Assembly (NCBI RefSeq): GCF_030445035.2
Contig: NC_080689.1
Location: forward strand, 24,829,278-24,893,277
DNA from: Dasypus novemcinctus
Lineage: Eukaryota; Chordata; Mammalia; Cingulata; Dasypodidae
Length of the DNA stretch: 64,000 bases
Direction: 5' to 3'
Within the stretch, counting starts at the first letter, position 1, and every line of letters begins with the position of its first letter. The notes under the pieces were generated by a model. That model was not told the DNA's origin and searched no databases. It saw nothing but the letters and a program-made list of their open reading frames with translations. Below, one piece after another: positions 52,464 through 64,000 of the stretch. A program made the translations under genes and the position numbers.

Positions 52464-52877
52464 GGGGAAGCGGTTATAGCTTAACTGATAAAGTGTCCGC
52501 CTACCATATAGAGGGTCCAGGGTTCAATACTCAGGGCCTCCTGACTCGTGTGGTGAGCTGGCCCGCACGCAGTACTGACACGCAGAAGGAGTGCTGTGCC
52601 ACACAGGGGTGACCCCTGCGTAGGGGTGCCCCACGCAAGGACTGCGCCCTGCAAGGAGAGCTGCCCTGTGCGAAAAAAGTGCAGCCCGCCAGGAGTGGCT
52701 GCTGCACTCACGGAGAGCTGATGCAGCAAGATGGCACAACAAAAAAAGTGACACAGTTTCCGGGTCCCACCTGACAAGAATGCAAGTGGACAAAGAAGCA
52801 CACACAGCAAATGGACAGAGAATAGACATTGGGGGGTGGGGTGAAAGGGAGAGAAATAAATCTTTAAAAAAAAAAAT
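52464..52877 (+). repeat. DAS-type SINE
   Basis: Head GGTTATAGCTTAACTGATAA with GGTTCAATACT, GC-rich body, and A tail at about 52866-52877. Confidence 0.87.
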
Positions 52878-54975
52878 TTTTTTTTAGCCTGGGACTTAGG
52901 TGGACTTTTAAAAAAAATTTTTAAAAACTATGGCCTTTTCTATACAAAGGGAATAATCAAACTAAGTGTTAGTTTGACATGGCTCATTCCATTCATTCAG
53001 CAAACATCACTGATTTTAGGGATGTAAGAATGAAGAAAACATAGTTCATGTTCAAATTTAAATACCCACATGCTACCTACAAGTATTACAGATTTTGTTG
53101 TAGCTGTTTGCATCTTTACTGTCAGAATTGATGCCCTGAGATCTTTTAGATGACTTCTGTAACTAATAATGACAATAACTGAGATAAGTTGAGTCATTCT
53201 ACATTGATATGTTCAACTAATGGAAACCAAAGAAGCCAAAAGAAATCAAGAAACAGAGACATATAAAGAAATAAGGGGAGTAGAAGGGAAAAAAGGCTTT
53301 TTGAAGAAAGTTGGAAGGAGGAAATGAAAGAACAAATGAATGGAGGAGAGAACTATAAAAAAGAACACAAATGTAGCCATAGATCAATAGTGTTTTACTA
53401 ATGTGTAGCTAGAAATCTTCTAAAACTAATTATGAAAGTTTAAGAAAAGTACAAGAGAGTGTTATGACCTATACTTAACTTGCATGCTTCCACTGTCCGA
53501 AGAGTCCTACTCTAGTCTAGCTCACCTCAATGTTGCCATATATTAACACCTTAGTCAAAGGAATACCACTATGATTCTGCAAAGCTAAGAAAGAAACATA
53601 GTGGGAACTAGAAACAGATGTTTTAGACTTTTGCCATCCCTTGGATCCCTATTCCAGTGGTGTCTCAACCACTCTGATTCCCTTCCTCCTGTCTCTACCA
53701 CTTTCGATATGTCTCAAGGCCAAAACACACTGGATAGAAAGCAGTGAGCTGGCCACTCATCATCAAATAAATAGGATACCCCTGAAAGGCAGGGCTTTCA
53801 TACCAGGCTTCTTCTTATTGCCAATGGCCCATTAGTGTTTTTGGGCCAGGTCCTTCTGGGATGAGAGTATTAGGAGCATAATACAGAAAGTGTGCAAGGA
53901 AGCTGTCAGGGGACTGTGCTTGTAGCAGCCACCTAATTTGTCAAGTCCAGTACAAGTAGTTATTTATGTTATTATTCCTATCTGAAATATGCAAAAACAT
54001 GCTGAAAGGGATTAAAACTACCAAGTGGTATTGTTTAGACTTAAGACTTAAACTTAGGTCTTCTATTCTGCAGTCCAGTGATTCTTCATGTATTTTCCAT
54101 CTTAAAATACTTGGGCATATAATACAATCCCACTGGAAACAATTGTTTGCCACTCTATTGGGGGGGAGGTGTAGCAGACTTATTCAGAACTTGGAGGGAA
54201 GAAGCGAGACGATGTGCATTGATAGAACTACCCAGAATTTTGTTAAAACGGGACCACTGAGATTAGAATAACCAGAATTGAATGTTAATACTTATAATTT
54301 CAAAACTATATTTCCAAGTGTCAATTATATATAATTATTGAGGGGAAAAAGCAATTAAAAGGGTAATGCCTAAATTATGTAAATTTTGTTGAGTTTGGAT
54401 TTATTAGTAAAAGAAATATTCCCACTTTCATATGTACACTTATACCCAAGATATTCTTTCTAGCTTGCCCCTTGGGAATTTTGTCAAACATATTTAAAGG
54501 AACATTTATCTCACTCATTTCAAACAGTCATCACTCAATTTTGGTTACTCTAATCTTAAGAATCCCATTTTAATTTTTACCAAACTCAATGAAGATTCTA
54601 CCTTCCTCTGTTCTTCCATCTCTTTACTTGATTCCTTTTAGACTGACCTCTGACATTATAACAGAAACTGACTTCTTAAATGTAAACAATGACAACCTCA
54701 AGGTTCGACAATGTTTCTATACTTTTCTTACCTTACCTTTTTCAACTTTTGGTATTCAATGAAGTTTAATTCTCTTGACTCTTTAAATAACTTTTCTTCC
54801 TCATTTTCCTTATCTATGAAATTAGAATAATTTTAAGTAAAGCACCTAGCATAAAGCCTGGCTCATAAAAGCTTAAGAGACTCTTATTGTTTAGGCACTC
54901 AAAGGTAGTTCTTCACTAACCTTAGCTCAGATCTGGGGTTGCTTGTACCTTGTTATCTCCTCCATTCCATTAGAG

Positions 54976-55165
54976 CAGGGGTTCTTAAACTTTTTGTTCT
55001 ATGGACCCCCCTATGCCAGTCAGGTGAAAACCATGGACCCTCACTAAGTCCACACTGTACTGTGTATTATTTAATAAATGTATCACACCCGCACCAACAT
55101 GTCCCCATAAGAATAATGTTTTTCTGAATTTCAGTTCAAGCTCACATATCCCTTAAGAAACCCTG
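54976..55165. mobile_element. Non-autonomous hAT-like DNA transposon relic
   Basis: 190 bp bounded by inverted repeats CAGGGGTTCTTAA (54976-54988) and TTAAGAAACCCTG (55153-55165). The flanking 8-mers CATTAGAG and CTTTGGAG agree at 6 of 8 positions, fitting an aged hAT 8-bp target duplication. Confidence 0.75.
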
Positions 55166-56898
55166 CTTTGGAGTGCCCTCTTGTGCCACTGTTCCTTCCC
55201 TCTGATTTTCCCTAACTACTCTTCTAACTATACTTCTTCCTTTTTAAGACTGCTTGGAATTTCAAAAGTAACCTTTTTAAAAAAACAAACAAACAAAACA
55301 ATTTATTGAAGTATATCATTCATACATGAACATAAGCAATAATAACAAGTGCATAATAAAAGTTGTGAACTTACAAAACAAACATACATAAAATCATACA
55401 GGGCTCACGTATATCACCCCAACACAAATACCTTGCATTGTGGTGAAACACTTGTAACAAATTATGAAAGAACATCGTCACAAGTATTACTATTAACTAT
55501 AGTCTGTATCCTATATTTGGTATATTTTTCCCCAACCCATCCTATTAATTTTTAGGCTCATAAATAATAAAATTTATCTAAACTGTATAATCAATGGCAT
55601 TTGGTATAATCACCAAGTTGGGTATTCCTCACTTCAATCAATATTAAAGCATTTTCATTGCTAAAAAAACAAAACAAAAAAAAAACCAAACTACTATCAT
55701 ACCCACGTTAACACCACTAATTACAAATACTATGATGTGCTTTCACCATTTCTATTCATTTCCAAACACAACTTTTTATCAGTTCTGCACAGATTAAACC
55801 TCAGCTTTTCATTCTCTAACATACTCTTTTCTCTGGTGACTTATAGTCTAGTTATTAACATCATGAGTTTCCTCATTATAATTTAGTTCATAATTGTGAA
55901 GTCATACAATATCTGTTCATTTTGCCTGGCTTGCTTCACTTAGCATAACATCCTCCAGGTTCATCCATGCTGTCATAACTTGTGAAACAACGTGGGATGT
56001 TTCCATCTTTGGGCAATTGTGAATAATGCTGCTAAGAACAGTGGTGTGCAAATAATCTGTTTGTGTCACTGCTCTCTGTTCTTATGGGTATATTACTAGT
56101 AATGGTTTTGCCAGGTCACATGGTAGATCTATACCTAACTTTTTTAGGAACCTCCAAACAGACTTCCACAGTAGCCATACTACTCTACATTCCCACAGTG
56201 AATAAGCGTTCCTACCTCTACTCATCCTCTGCAATACTTGTAGTTTTCTGTTTTGTTAATAGTGGCCATTCTAGTAGGTGTGAAATATCTCACCACAGTA
56301 GCTTTGACTTGCAGTTCCCTAATCCCTAGTGATGTTCAACATGTTTTTCATGTATTTTTTGCCATTTGTATTTTTCCTTTGGACAAATGTCTAAAAGTTT
56401 TGCACATTTGTTAACTAGGTCATCTTTTTCATTGTTGAGTTGTAGGATCTCTTTATATATCATGGATATTACACCCTTGTCAGATGTGTGATTTCCAAAT
56501 ATTTTCTCCCATTGAGTGGGCAACCTTTTTACCCTCTTCACAAAGTCCTTTGAGGTGCAGAAATGTTTAATTTTGAGGAGGTCCTATTTGTCTATTTTTT
56601 CTTTGATTGCTCATGCTTTGGGTATAAGGTTTAAGAGCCCCCCCCCCCCACCTACTACAAGGCCTTGTAGATGTTTCCCCACATTATCTTCTAGGAATTT
56701 TATGGTCCTAGCTTTTGTTTTCAGATCTTTGATCCATTTTGAGTTGATTCTTAAATAAAGAGTGAGATAAAGGTTCTCTTTCATTCTTTTGGTTATGGAT
56801 ATCCAGTTCTTCCAGCCCATTTATTGAAGAGACTGTTCTGTCCCAGAAAGTAGATTTGGTAGGCTTATGGAAAATCAGCTAACCATAGAAGTGAGGGT

Positions 56899-57180
56899 CT
56901 ATTTCTGAACTCTCAATTTGAGTTCATTGATTGTGTTTATCTTTATGCTAATATCATGCTGTTTGACCATTATAGTTTCATAATACACTTCAAGGTCAGA
57001 AAGCATGAGTCCTCTGACTTCACTCTTCCTTTTTAGGATGTTTTTGGCTATTTGGGATGCCTTTCCCTTCCAAATAAATTTGGTCATTGACTTTTCTATT
57101 TCTGTAAAGTAGGCTGTTGGAATTTTGATTGGTATTGCATTGAATTTATAAATCAATTCAGGTAGAACTGACATCTTCAC
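56899..57180 (-). pseudogene. L1 ORF2 C-terminal fragment
   Basis: A 93-codon open piece of L1 ORF2p, from the segment after the reverse transcriptase. It includes [20 protein letters not shown] and [18 protein letters not shown]. It is a remnant of a once continuous ORF, cut off by stops on both sides, and not a host gene. Confidence 0.85.
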
Positions 57181-57237
57181 AATGTTTAGTCTCCCAATCC
57201 ATGAACACAGAATGTCCTTCCATTTGTACTCTGATTT

Positions 57238-57610
57238 CTTTTTTTTAAAGATTTATTTATTTATTTAATTCCCCCCCCCTCCCCTGGTTGTCTGTTCTTG
57301 GTGTCTGTTTGCTGCGTCTTGTTTCTTTGTCCGCTTCTGTTGTCGTCAGCGGCACGGGAAGTGTGGGCGGCGCCATTCCTGGGCAGGCTGCTCTTTCTTT
57401 TCACGCTGGGCGGCTTTCCTCATGGGCGCACTCCTTGCGCGTGGGGCTCCTCCACATGGGGGACACCCTTGCGTGGCACGGCACTCCTTGCGCGCATCAG
57501 CACTGCGCATGGCCAGCTCCACACGGGTCAAGGAGGCCCGGGGTTTGAACCGCGGACCTCCCATATGGTAGACGGACGCCCTAACCACTGGGCCAAAGTC
57601 CGTTTCCCTG
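57238..57610 (-). repeat. DAS-type SINE inside L1
   Basis: Full-length minus copy flanked by TGTACTCTGATTTCTTTT on both sides, a perfect 18-bp target duplication. It cuts the L1 ORF2 relic. Confidence 0.93.
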
Positions 57611-58574
57611 TACTCTGATTTCTTTTAGCAAAGTTTTGTAGATTTCTCAGTACGGATCCTTTACATTTTTGGTTAAATTAGTTCCTAGATATTTGAGTCA
57701 TTTGTTGCTATTGTAAATGGATTTTTTTTTTTCTTGATTTCCTCCTCAGTTTGCTCATTACTAGTATATAGAAATGCTACCAATTTTTACATGTTGATCT
57801 TGTATCCTGCCACCCTGATGAACTCATTTAGGTCCAATGGCTTTGTTATAGATAGTTCAAGATTTTCTAAATATAGGATCATGTCATCTGTGAATATGAG
57901 AATATTGCTTCCTCTTTTCCAATTTGGATGCCTTTTATTTTATTTTGCCTAACTGCTTTAGCAAGAATGTCGAATAACAGTGGTGACAGTGGGCATCCTT
58001 ATTTTGTTCTTGATCTTAGAGAGAAAGCTTTCAATCTCTCCCAACTGAATACAACGTTAGCTATGAAATTTTTATATATACCCTTTATTATGTTGAGGAA
58101 CGTTCCTTCTTCTATATATCTTCTGAAACATTTTTATCAAGAAAGGATGCTGGATTTTGTCAAATGCCCTTTCAGCATCAGTCGAGATGATCATGTGTTT
58201 TTCTTTCCCTTCAATTTGTTAATGTGGTATATTACATTAACTCATTTTCTTATGTTGAAACACCCTTCCATACCAGGAATAAAACCCACTTGATAGTGAC
58301 ATATAATTGTTTTTATACGCTGTTGCATTCTATTTGTAAGTATTTTGTTGAGAATTTTTGTATCTATGTTCACTAGGTATATTGGTCTGGAATTTTCTTT
58401 TAGTATCTTTATCTGACTTTGTTATTAGGGTGATGTTGGCTTTATAAAATGTGTTGGGTACTTTTCCCTCCTTCTCAATTTTTTGGAAGAGTTTAAACAG
58501 GATTAGTATTCACTCTTCTTGAGATGTTTGGTAGAATTCACCTGTGAAGCCATCTGGTCCTGGACTTTTCTTTG

Positions 58575-59003
58575 TTGAAAGTTTTTTTTTTTAATTTTAA
58601 AGATTTATTTATTTATTTCTCTCCCCTTCCCTGCCACCCCAGTTGTCTGTTCTTTGTGTCTATTTGCTGCGTGTTCTTCTTTGCCCGCTTCTGTTGTCAG
58701 TGGCACGGGAATCTGTGTTTCTTTTTGTTGCATTATGCTGTGTCAGCTCTCTGTGTGTGCAGCGCCATTCTTGGGCAGGCTGCACTTTCTTTCGCGTTGG
58801 GCGGCTCTCCTTATGGGGCGCACTCCTTGTGCGTGGGGCTCCCCTACACAGGGGACAGCCCTGTGTACTACGGTACTCCTTGCACGCATCAGCACTGCAC
58901 ATGGGCCAGCTGCACACAGGTCAAGGAGGCCCGTGGTTTGAACCGCGGACCTCCCATGTGGTAGACGGATGCCCTAACCACTGGGCCAAGTCTGCTTCTC
59001 TGT
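58575..59003 (-). repeat. DAS-type SINE inside L1
   Basis: Minus copy with T-rich left end and head at the right (ATGTGGTAGACGGATGCCCT). Flanks are TTGTTGAAAGTTTTT and CTGTTGGAAGATTTTT. Confidence 0.9.
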
Positions 59004-59156
59004 TGGAAGATTTTTGATGACTGATTCAAACTCATGGCTTGTGACTGCTTTGTTGAGTTCCTGTATTTCTTGTAGAGTCATTGTAGATTGTTTGTGCATT
59101 TCTAGAAGTTTATCCATTTCATCTACGTTGTCTAAATCATTGGCATAGTTTCTCAT
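58974..59156 (-). pseudogene. L1 ORF2 reverse-transcriptase fragment
   Basis: The piece contains EIQELNKAVTSHEFESVIKN followed by LPTEK, matching the well-known L1 motif before the reverse-transcriptase core. The SINE at 58575-59003 cuts it. Confidence 0.8.
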
Positions 59157-59736
59157 AATATCCTCTTACAAGTTTTAAAAAATTTTCTGTGGGGTCAGTT
59201 GTACTATTCCCCTCCTTTCATTCCTGACTTTATTTATGATCATCTTTTTCTTTGTTAGTCTTGCTAAGGGTTTGTCAATTTTCTTGATTTTCTCAAAGAA
59301 CAAGCTTTGGTTTTGTTGATTCTCTCCTTTTTTGTTCTCAATTTAATTTATGCTCTAATCTTTGTTATTTCTTTCCTTTCTGCTTGCTTTAGGATTGTTT
59401 CGCTGTTCTTTTTCTAGTTTCTCCAGTTGTTCAGTTAGATCTTTGATTTTAGCTCTTCTTTTTTAATATATTTAGGGCTATAAATTTCCTTCTCAACACT
59501 GCCTTTGCTGTACCCATGTTTTCATAAGTTGTATTCTTGTTTTTATTTGTCTTGAGATATCTACTCATTTCGCTAGCAAATTCTTCTTTAACTCACTGAT
59601 TGTTTAGGAATGTGCTGCTTAGCCTCCATGCATTTGTGAATTTCCCCCTTTATCACCTATTATTGATTTGCAGTTTCATTCCATTATGATCAGAAAAAGT
59701 GCTTTGTATAATTTCAATCTTCTTAAGTTTACTGAG

Positions 59737-60166
59737 GGAAGCGGATGTGGCTCAAGCAATTGAGCTCCTGCCTACCAAATGGGAGGTTGCTGGTTTGGTT
59801 TCCAGTGCCTCCTAAAGAAGACAGTGAGCTGGAGAGACAGGCTGGTACAGCAAGCTGATGCAAGAAGGACACAAGAAGAAAAACATAATGAAAAACACAG
59901 CGAAACAGGGAGCAGAGGTTCCTGGTGCCTCCTAAAGAGGATGAGCAAGACAGCAAGATGATGCAACAAGAAACACAAGAGGAAAAACATAGTGAGACAG
60001 AACAAAGCAGGGAGCAGAGGTGGCTCAAGCAATTGGGCACCTCCCTCCTATATTGGAGGTCCCAAGTTTGGTACTCAGTACCTCCTAAAGAAACAAGACT
60101 AAAAGACACAGCAAGTGAAAACAACACGGGGGTAGGGAGAAGTAAGTAAGTTTAAGAAAAATTTAT
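59737..60166 (+). repeat. Composite tRNA-derived SINE with internal reiteration
   Basis: A tRNA-like head (GGATGTGGCTCAAGCAATTG) appears at 59741 and a second related head (GGTGGCTCAAGCAATTGGGC) at 60018. CCTCCTAAAGA occurs at about 59808, 59929 and 60081. The layout is that of a dimer or multimer and differs from the standard long form. Confidence 0.75.
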
Positions 60167-60480
60167 TGAGAGCTGTGTTGTGACCCAACATGTGGTCTAT
60201 CTTGGAGAATGACCCATGAGTACTTGAGAATAATATATAACCCGCTGATCTGGGAGGTACACTGCTCTGTATATGTCTGTCAGGTCGAGCTCATTTATCA
60301 CACTATTCAAGTTCTCTTCTTGTTGGTCTTCTGTCTAGTTGTTCTATCTACTGATGTGTGTAGCAGTTTGGTATCACTTAAGAATTCCAAAAACAGATAT
60401 TGGATTGTGTTTGTAAAATGGTCTGTTCCTCTGGGCACGGCAGATTGCATTAAATTCAGAGGTTTCACTTTCACTTGATT

Positions 60481-60930
60481 AAATTATGATTAAGACTTTC
60501 ATTCGGCCATGTTAGTAGGATGTTGAGTTCCCACACTCACAGAGAAAACGAGCAGAGGAGGGTTATGTTTTGGACACTGGAGCCCCGGGGAGATAGCCAA
60601 GCTATTCCCCTAATAGTTTATAGCCACCCTTGTAGAGAGAGCAGAGTAGCTGAGCCCAGAAAGAAATGAGCCCTGGGCAGAGAGACAAACCTTATGTTAA
60701 CCTACAGCTGAGAATGGTAGGAGCAGGGACCACAGGCCTTAAGAGGAAAAAGAAGGCTGAAACCTCACAGAGATTGGCAGTCATCTTGCTACAACATGTG
60801 GCAACAGACTTTGGTGAGGGAAGTAACTTACTCTTTATGCTTTGTGACTGTAAGCTTCTACCCCAAATAAATACTCTTTATAAATGCCAATAGATTTCTG
60901 GTACTTTGCATCAGCACCCCCTTTGAATGG
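60481..60930 (+). mobile_element. LTR-like or other unclassified insertion in L1
   Basis: This block does not read as L1. It is purine-rich with CCAAATAAATACTCTTTATA, then GCCAATAGATTTCTGGTACT near its right end, so a poly(A) signal (AATAAA at about 60867) is present. I recall similar text as a common Xenarthran interspersed repeat, but cannot name the family or its ends. Confidence 0.4.
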
Positions 60931-61771
60931 CTAATACAACGTGAGTGGCATATTAGAGTCTCCAACTATTATTGTGAAGATGTCTGTTTCTCCTTTCAGT
61001 TTTGCCAGTTTGCCTCATGTATTTTGTGGCACCCTGGTTAGCTGCATATTTATGACTGTTACTTCTTCCTGGTGGACTGTTCCTTTTATTAGTATATCAT
61101 TGCCTTCTGCAACTCACTACTATTTTTGCATTTTAAGTCTGTTTTGTCTGACACCATTATAGCTACCCCTGTTCTCATTTGGTTGCTATTTGCATGAAAT
61201 AACTTTTTTCAGTGTTTCACTTTCAGTCTATTTGTATCCTTGGGCCTAAGGTGAGTCTCCTGCAGACAGCATATGGATGGCTCAAGTATTCTTATCCATT
61301 CTGTCAGCCTATGTCTTTTGCTTGGGGGGTTTAATCTAGTAACATGCAATGTTATTACTGTAAAGGACATTACTTACTTCAGCCATTTCATACTTTGGCT
61401 TTCATATATCATATCTTATTTTTGTCCACCTTTTTACCTTTTTGGTTACTCTTTCTGATAGCCTTCACTTCTATACTCTCCTCCAAGCCTCTCTCTCTTC
61501 TATTTTCATTCCTGGCTGCAGAACTCCCTTTAGTGTTTCTTGCAGAACTAGAGTCTTTCAGTTTTTGTTTATTTGTTAATATTTTAAGTGCATGTCATGT
61601 TTAAAGGACAGTTTTTCCAGATAAAGAATTCCTGTCTGGCAGTTTTTCTCTTTCAGTATCCTAATTACGTTATACCACTATCTTCTTGCCTCCATAGTCT
61701 CTGAAGAGAAATCTGCGGTAAGTCTTATTGGGTGTCCATTGTATTGATGTTTGGCTTCTTCCTCGCTGCTT

Positions 61772-61981
61772 TCAGAATTTTCTCTTTATCTTTGGCATTG
61801 GCATTCTGCATACTATGTGTCTTGGGGTAGGTCTATTTGGGTTTATTCTAATTGGGATATGCTGTACTTCCTGGACAGATATATTCATGCCTTTCATGAG
61901 AGTTGGGAAATTTTTGGCCATTATTTTCTCAAATACTTTTTCTGCCCTTTTTACCTTTTCCTTTTGAAACTCCCATAACAC
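61772..61981 (-). pseudogene. L1 ORF1 C-terminal fragment
   Basis: A 69-codon open piece with KVFEKIMAKNFPTLMKGMNI, then VQEVQHIPIRINPNRPTPRH. It resembles the RNA-binding part of L1 ORF1p (the QEAYRTPNR-like block). It is broken on both sides. Confidence 0.75.
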
Positions 61982-64000
61982 GTATGTTAGTGCACTTCAT
62001 GTTATCATTCAAATCTCTAAGCCCCTGCACAAATTTTTTCATTCTTTTCTCTCTCTGTTCTTCTTTCTCTTCAGTTTCACAGCTGTTCTTTCTTCTATGT
62101 CACCAATTCTTCCATTTTAAATCTGCTGTTGTGTGCCTCTATTGTATTTTTTATCTCACTGTGTCTTTCATTACCATACGATGTTATTTGTCCAAGATTT
62201 CCAATTTTTCTTTGTATTCACTCAGTGTCTTCTTAATGTCTTTTATTTCTTTAGCATTGTTATCCTCCAACTTGGTGACGTGATTAAGAGATTTGTTTGA
62301 ACTTCATTAACTGTTTACAGCCCTGTGTCTCATCTGAAGCTTTGATTTGTTTGCCTGAGTCATATTTTCCTTTTTCTTAGTATGGCTTGTAATCTTTTGC
62401 TGTTGTCTAGGTATCTGATTCTGATGCTGAGATTACTCTTATGTTCAGTTTTTCTCTCTTGCCTAGGGATTTACTGTTAAACAGCTGTGTGCTACCCCTG
62501 TTCTTTGACTCTTGGTTCAATTTGTTCTAGAAATTTAGGATTTCCCCTGTTTAACTGCTCAAACCAAGGCCAAGGACACAGTAATTGGGTGTGGGCCAGC
62601 TTCTCAGGGCCTTGGAGAGGATAGAAGTAAAGGCACTTGCTTGCCCTTATTGAGTTAGCTTTTTCAGGCACTATTCTGGTCTGGCCAGCAGATGGCACTC
62701 TTTGCCAGATCTCTCAGCTCAGACCCCACATGTTAGAGGATAATGCATTCAGTTTAACTCCTTCGGTGGGAAGGAGATGCAGGAGGAAGGTCCTCAGGGA
62801 TGGCCACCTCTCACAAATTTTCTCAGATGCTGTTCTCTACCCTTTGCCTGCCACACCCTCCCTTCCTCTGCCTCCTCAGCAACTAGCCTAGGGCAGTAAG
62901 TAGGAAGGCAAATTATCGTTAGCTCCCTGCTGGCTCTCAGTACAACAAAGTTCAGGCCCCACCTGGCCTGGAAGAGTGAGACCCCTCCAAAGCAGCAGAC
63001 CAAGTTCACAGGCCAAAATCTTAGTTTGCTATAAATTGTGTTCCTCCCTCTCCCCTTTTTTGGGGAAGAGGACCCCTGCAACTCCCACTGTCTGTAGCCA
63101 CTGCAGTCCACAGGCTGCTATTTGCTCCAAGGGTGGAGGGATAGGCACCAGCTGCTGCTGCTGCAGCTTTACACACAGGATTTTTCAGCCAGTGAAGACT
63201 CCTTTCCTTTGCTCCTTTCTTTTCTGGGTGGTGTCTCACCTACCCCTGGTGTCCTGTCCTCTAAGCTATTTTTTGTCAAAAAATAATCTTCTTGAGAGAC
63301 ATAGCCCTCTCTAGTATCTACTTGTTTTCTAAAATACTCTGCACAATCTAATCACTTCAAACATGCAACTACTTCTCACACTTCCCTAAAAGGTTCTAAT
63401 CTTCTTCAGGATAAAATATAAACTAATGAATAAAAATGCAATACCTTATCCATCTGCTCTGTCCTTGTGCTATTTCCTAATCTAGTAATTTTCAGCTGAG
63501 GTAGCTGGCATACAGGAGTCTGTGGAACTCTTAAAACAACAAAACTCTTTCCTACAGTCTCCTCAATCCCAGCTAAATTCCCTTGGGTGGTTCAGCACAT
63601 ACAGTGCTAACTTTTCTTCAACCAGTCTTTTCCCCAAGTTCTTCCATAGGCTTATAACAACTCCCGTCTCTCAGTTCCTTAACCCACAGTACTCTTCTTT
63701 TACTTTAAAATTCTCACACTCAAGCTAAGCAACATGTACATACAAATTTTTATAAAAGGATTTCAGAGGTTTTTATTCTAGTGCCTCAGTTCAGCAAAGT
63801 CTTGGGACAAGGATATCTAGACAACATCCCCAAAGCCTAATTTTGCCTGTAATTTAAAGACCAAAAGGGTTATAAAAACAACCAAATGGTAAAAGGTTGC
63901 AACCTATAGATAGAAGTCATTTCAATTACCATTGAAGATGGAAGGGAGTTCTTTCTTTCTTCCCTGATCTACCCTTATCCTTGAAAAGTACAGTGTATTA

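Larger units (their letters stand above)
55285..63290 (-). mobile_element. Near full-length degenerate L1 LINE with nested insertions
   Basis: On the - strand, a C-rich 5' UTR-like region (about 63290-62300) is followed by ORF1-like sequence (about 61980-61770). ORF2 follows, with endonuclease-like text around 61300-60950, reverse transcriptase around 59150-57700 and the C-terminal part at 57180-56330. The 3' UTR runs to about 55285. Recognisable ORF2 peptides include [19 protein letters not shown] and EFESVIKNLPTEK. Frames are repeatedly broken, so no active protein is expected. It is interrupted by SINEs at 57238, 58575 and 59737 and an LTR-like block at 60481. Confidence 0.85.
51838..64000 (-). 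other. PRKD3 intron 5' of the C1b exon (continues past the window)
   Basis: No upstream PRKD3 exon was found on the - strand, so the C1a exons lie beyond 64000. It contains a SINE (52464-52877), a hAT relic (54976-55165) and a long L1 (55285-63290). 52880-54960 and 63291-64000 show nothing clear to me. Confidence 0.75.

Noticed and set aside
53640-53835. Possible small exon or gene in the PRKD3 intron
   Set aside because: It is a short frame with no domain text, no convincing splice sites and no match to the missing C1a or N-terminal PRKD3 sequence.
61903-62283. 126-codon plus frame
   Set aside because: It is the antisense of the L1 ORF1 and upstream region, with Phe/Leu/Ser-rich low-complexity text.

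Overview
This is a piece of mammalian nuclear genome, almost certainly from an armadillo (Dasypus or a close relative). It has GT-AG split genes with long introns, L1, L2 and MIR repeats, and many copies of an armadillo-type tRNA-derived SINE (DAS-SINE) in both orientations. No bacterial, phage or CRISPR features are present.

Two genes are supported, and they are convergent (tail to tail). The last four coding exons of NDUFAF7 (mitochondrial complex I arginine methyltransferase) lie on the + strand at 628-5054, with a poly(A) signal at 5190-5195. The last fourteen coding exons of PRKD3 (protein kinase D3) lie on the - strand from 51837 down to the stop at 10450. They encode 651 residues: the second C1 domain, the acidic linker, the PH domain, the complete kinase domain and the C-terminus. 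All exon phases join without a break (1956 nt). The first roughly 239 residues are encoded beyond position 64000. The gene order matches human 2p22.2.

Layout: 1-5200 is the NDUFAF7 3' half. 5200-7950 is a short intergenic gap filled with SINEs. About 7950-10449 is probable PRKD3 3' UTR. 10450-51837 holds PRKD3 exons and introns. 51838-64000 is one PRKD3 intron, mostly occupied by a near full-length degenerate L1 in the gene's orientation (about 63290 down to 55285).

The non-coding part is the more informative. Notable items are a nested old L1 / SINE / young L1 3' end / solo LTR stack (15035-18313) whose LTR has a clear 6-bp target duplication; a U6-L1 chimeric retrogene (49215-49604); tandem SINE insertions into the same site (5878-6703); dimeric short SINEs; and a hAT relic with terminal inverted repeats (54976-55165). 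I found no convincing new gene or novel biological system. Most other open frames are fortuitous frames through GC-rich SINE bodies, L1 relics or introns.
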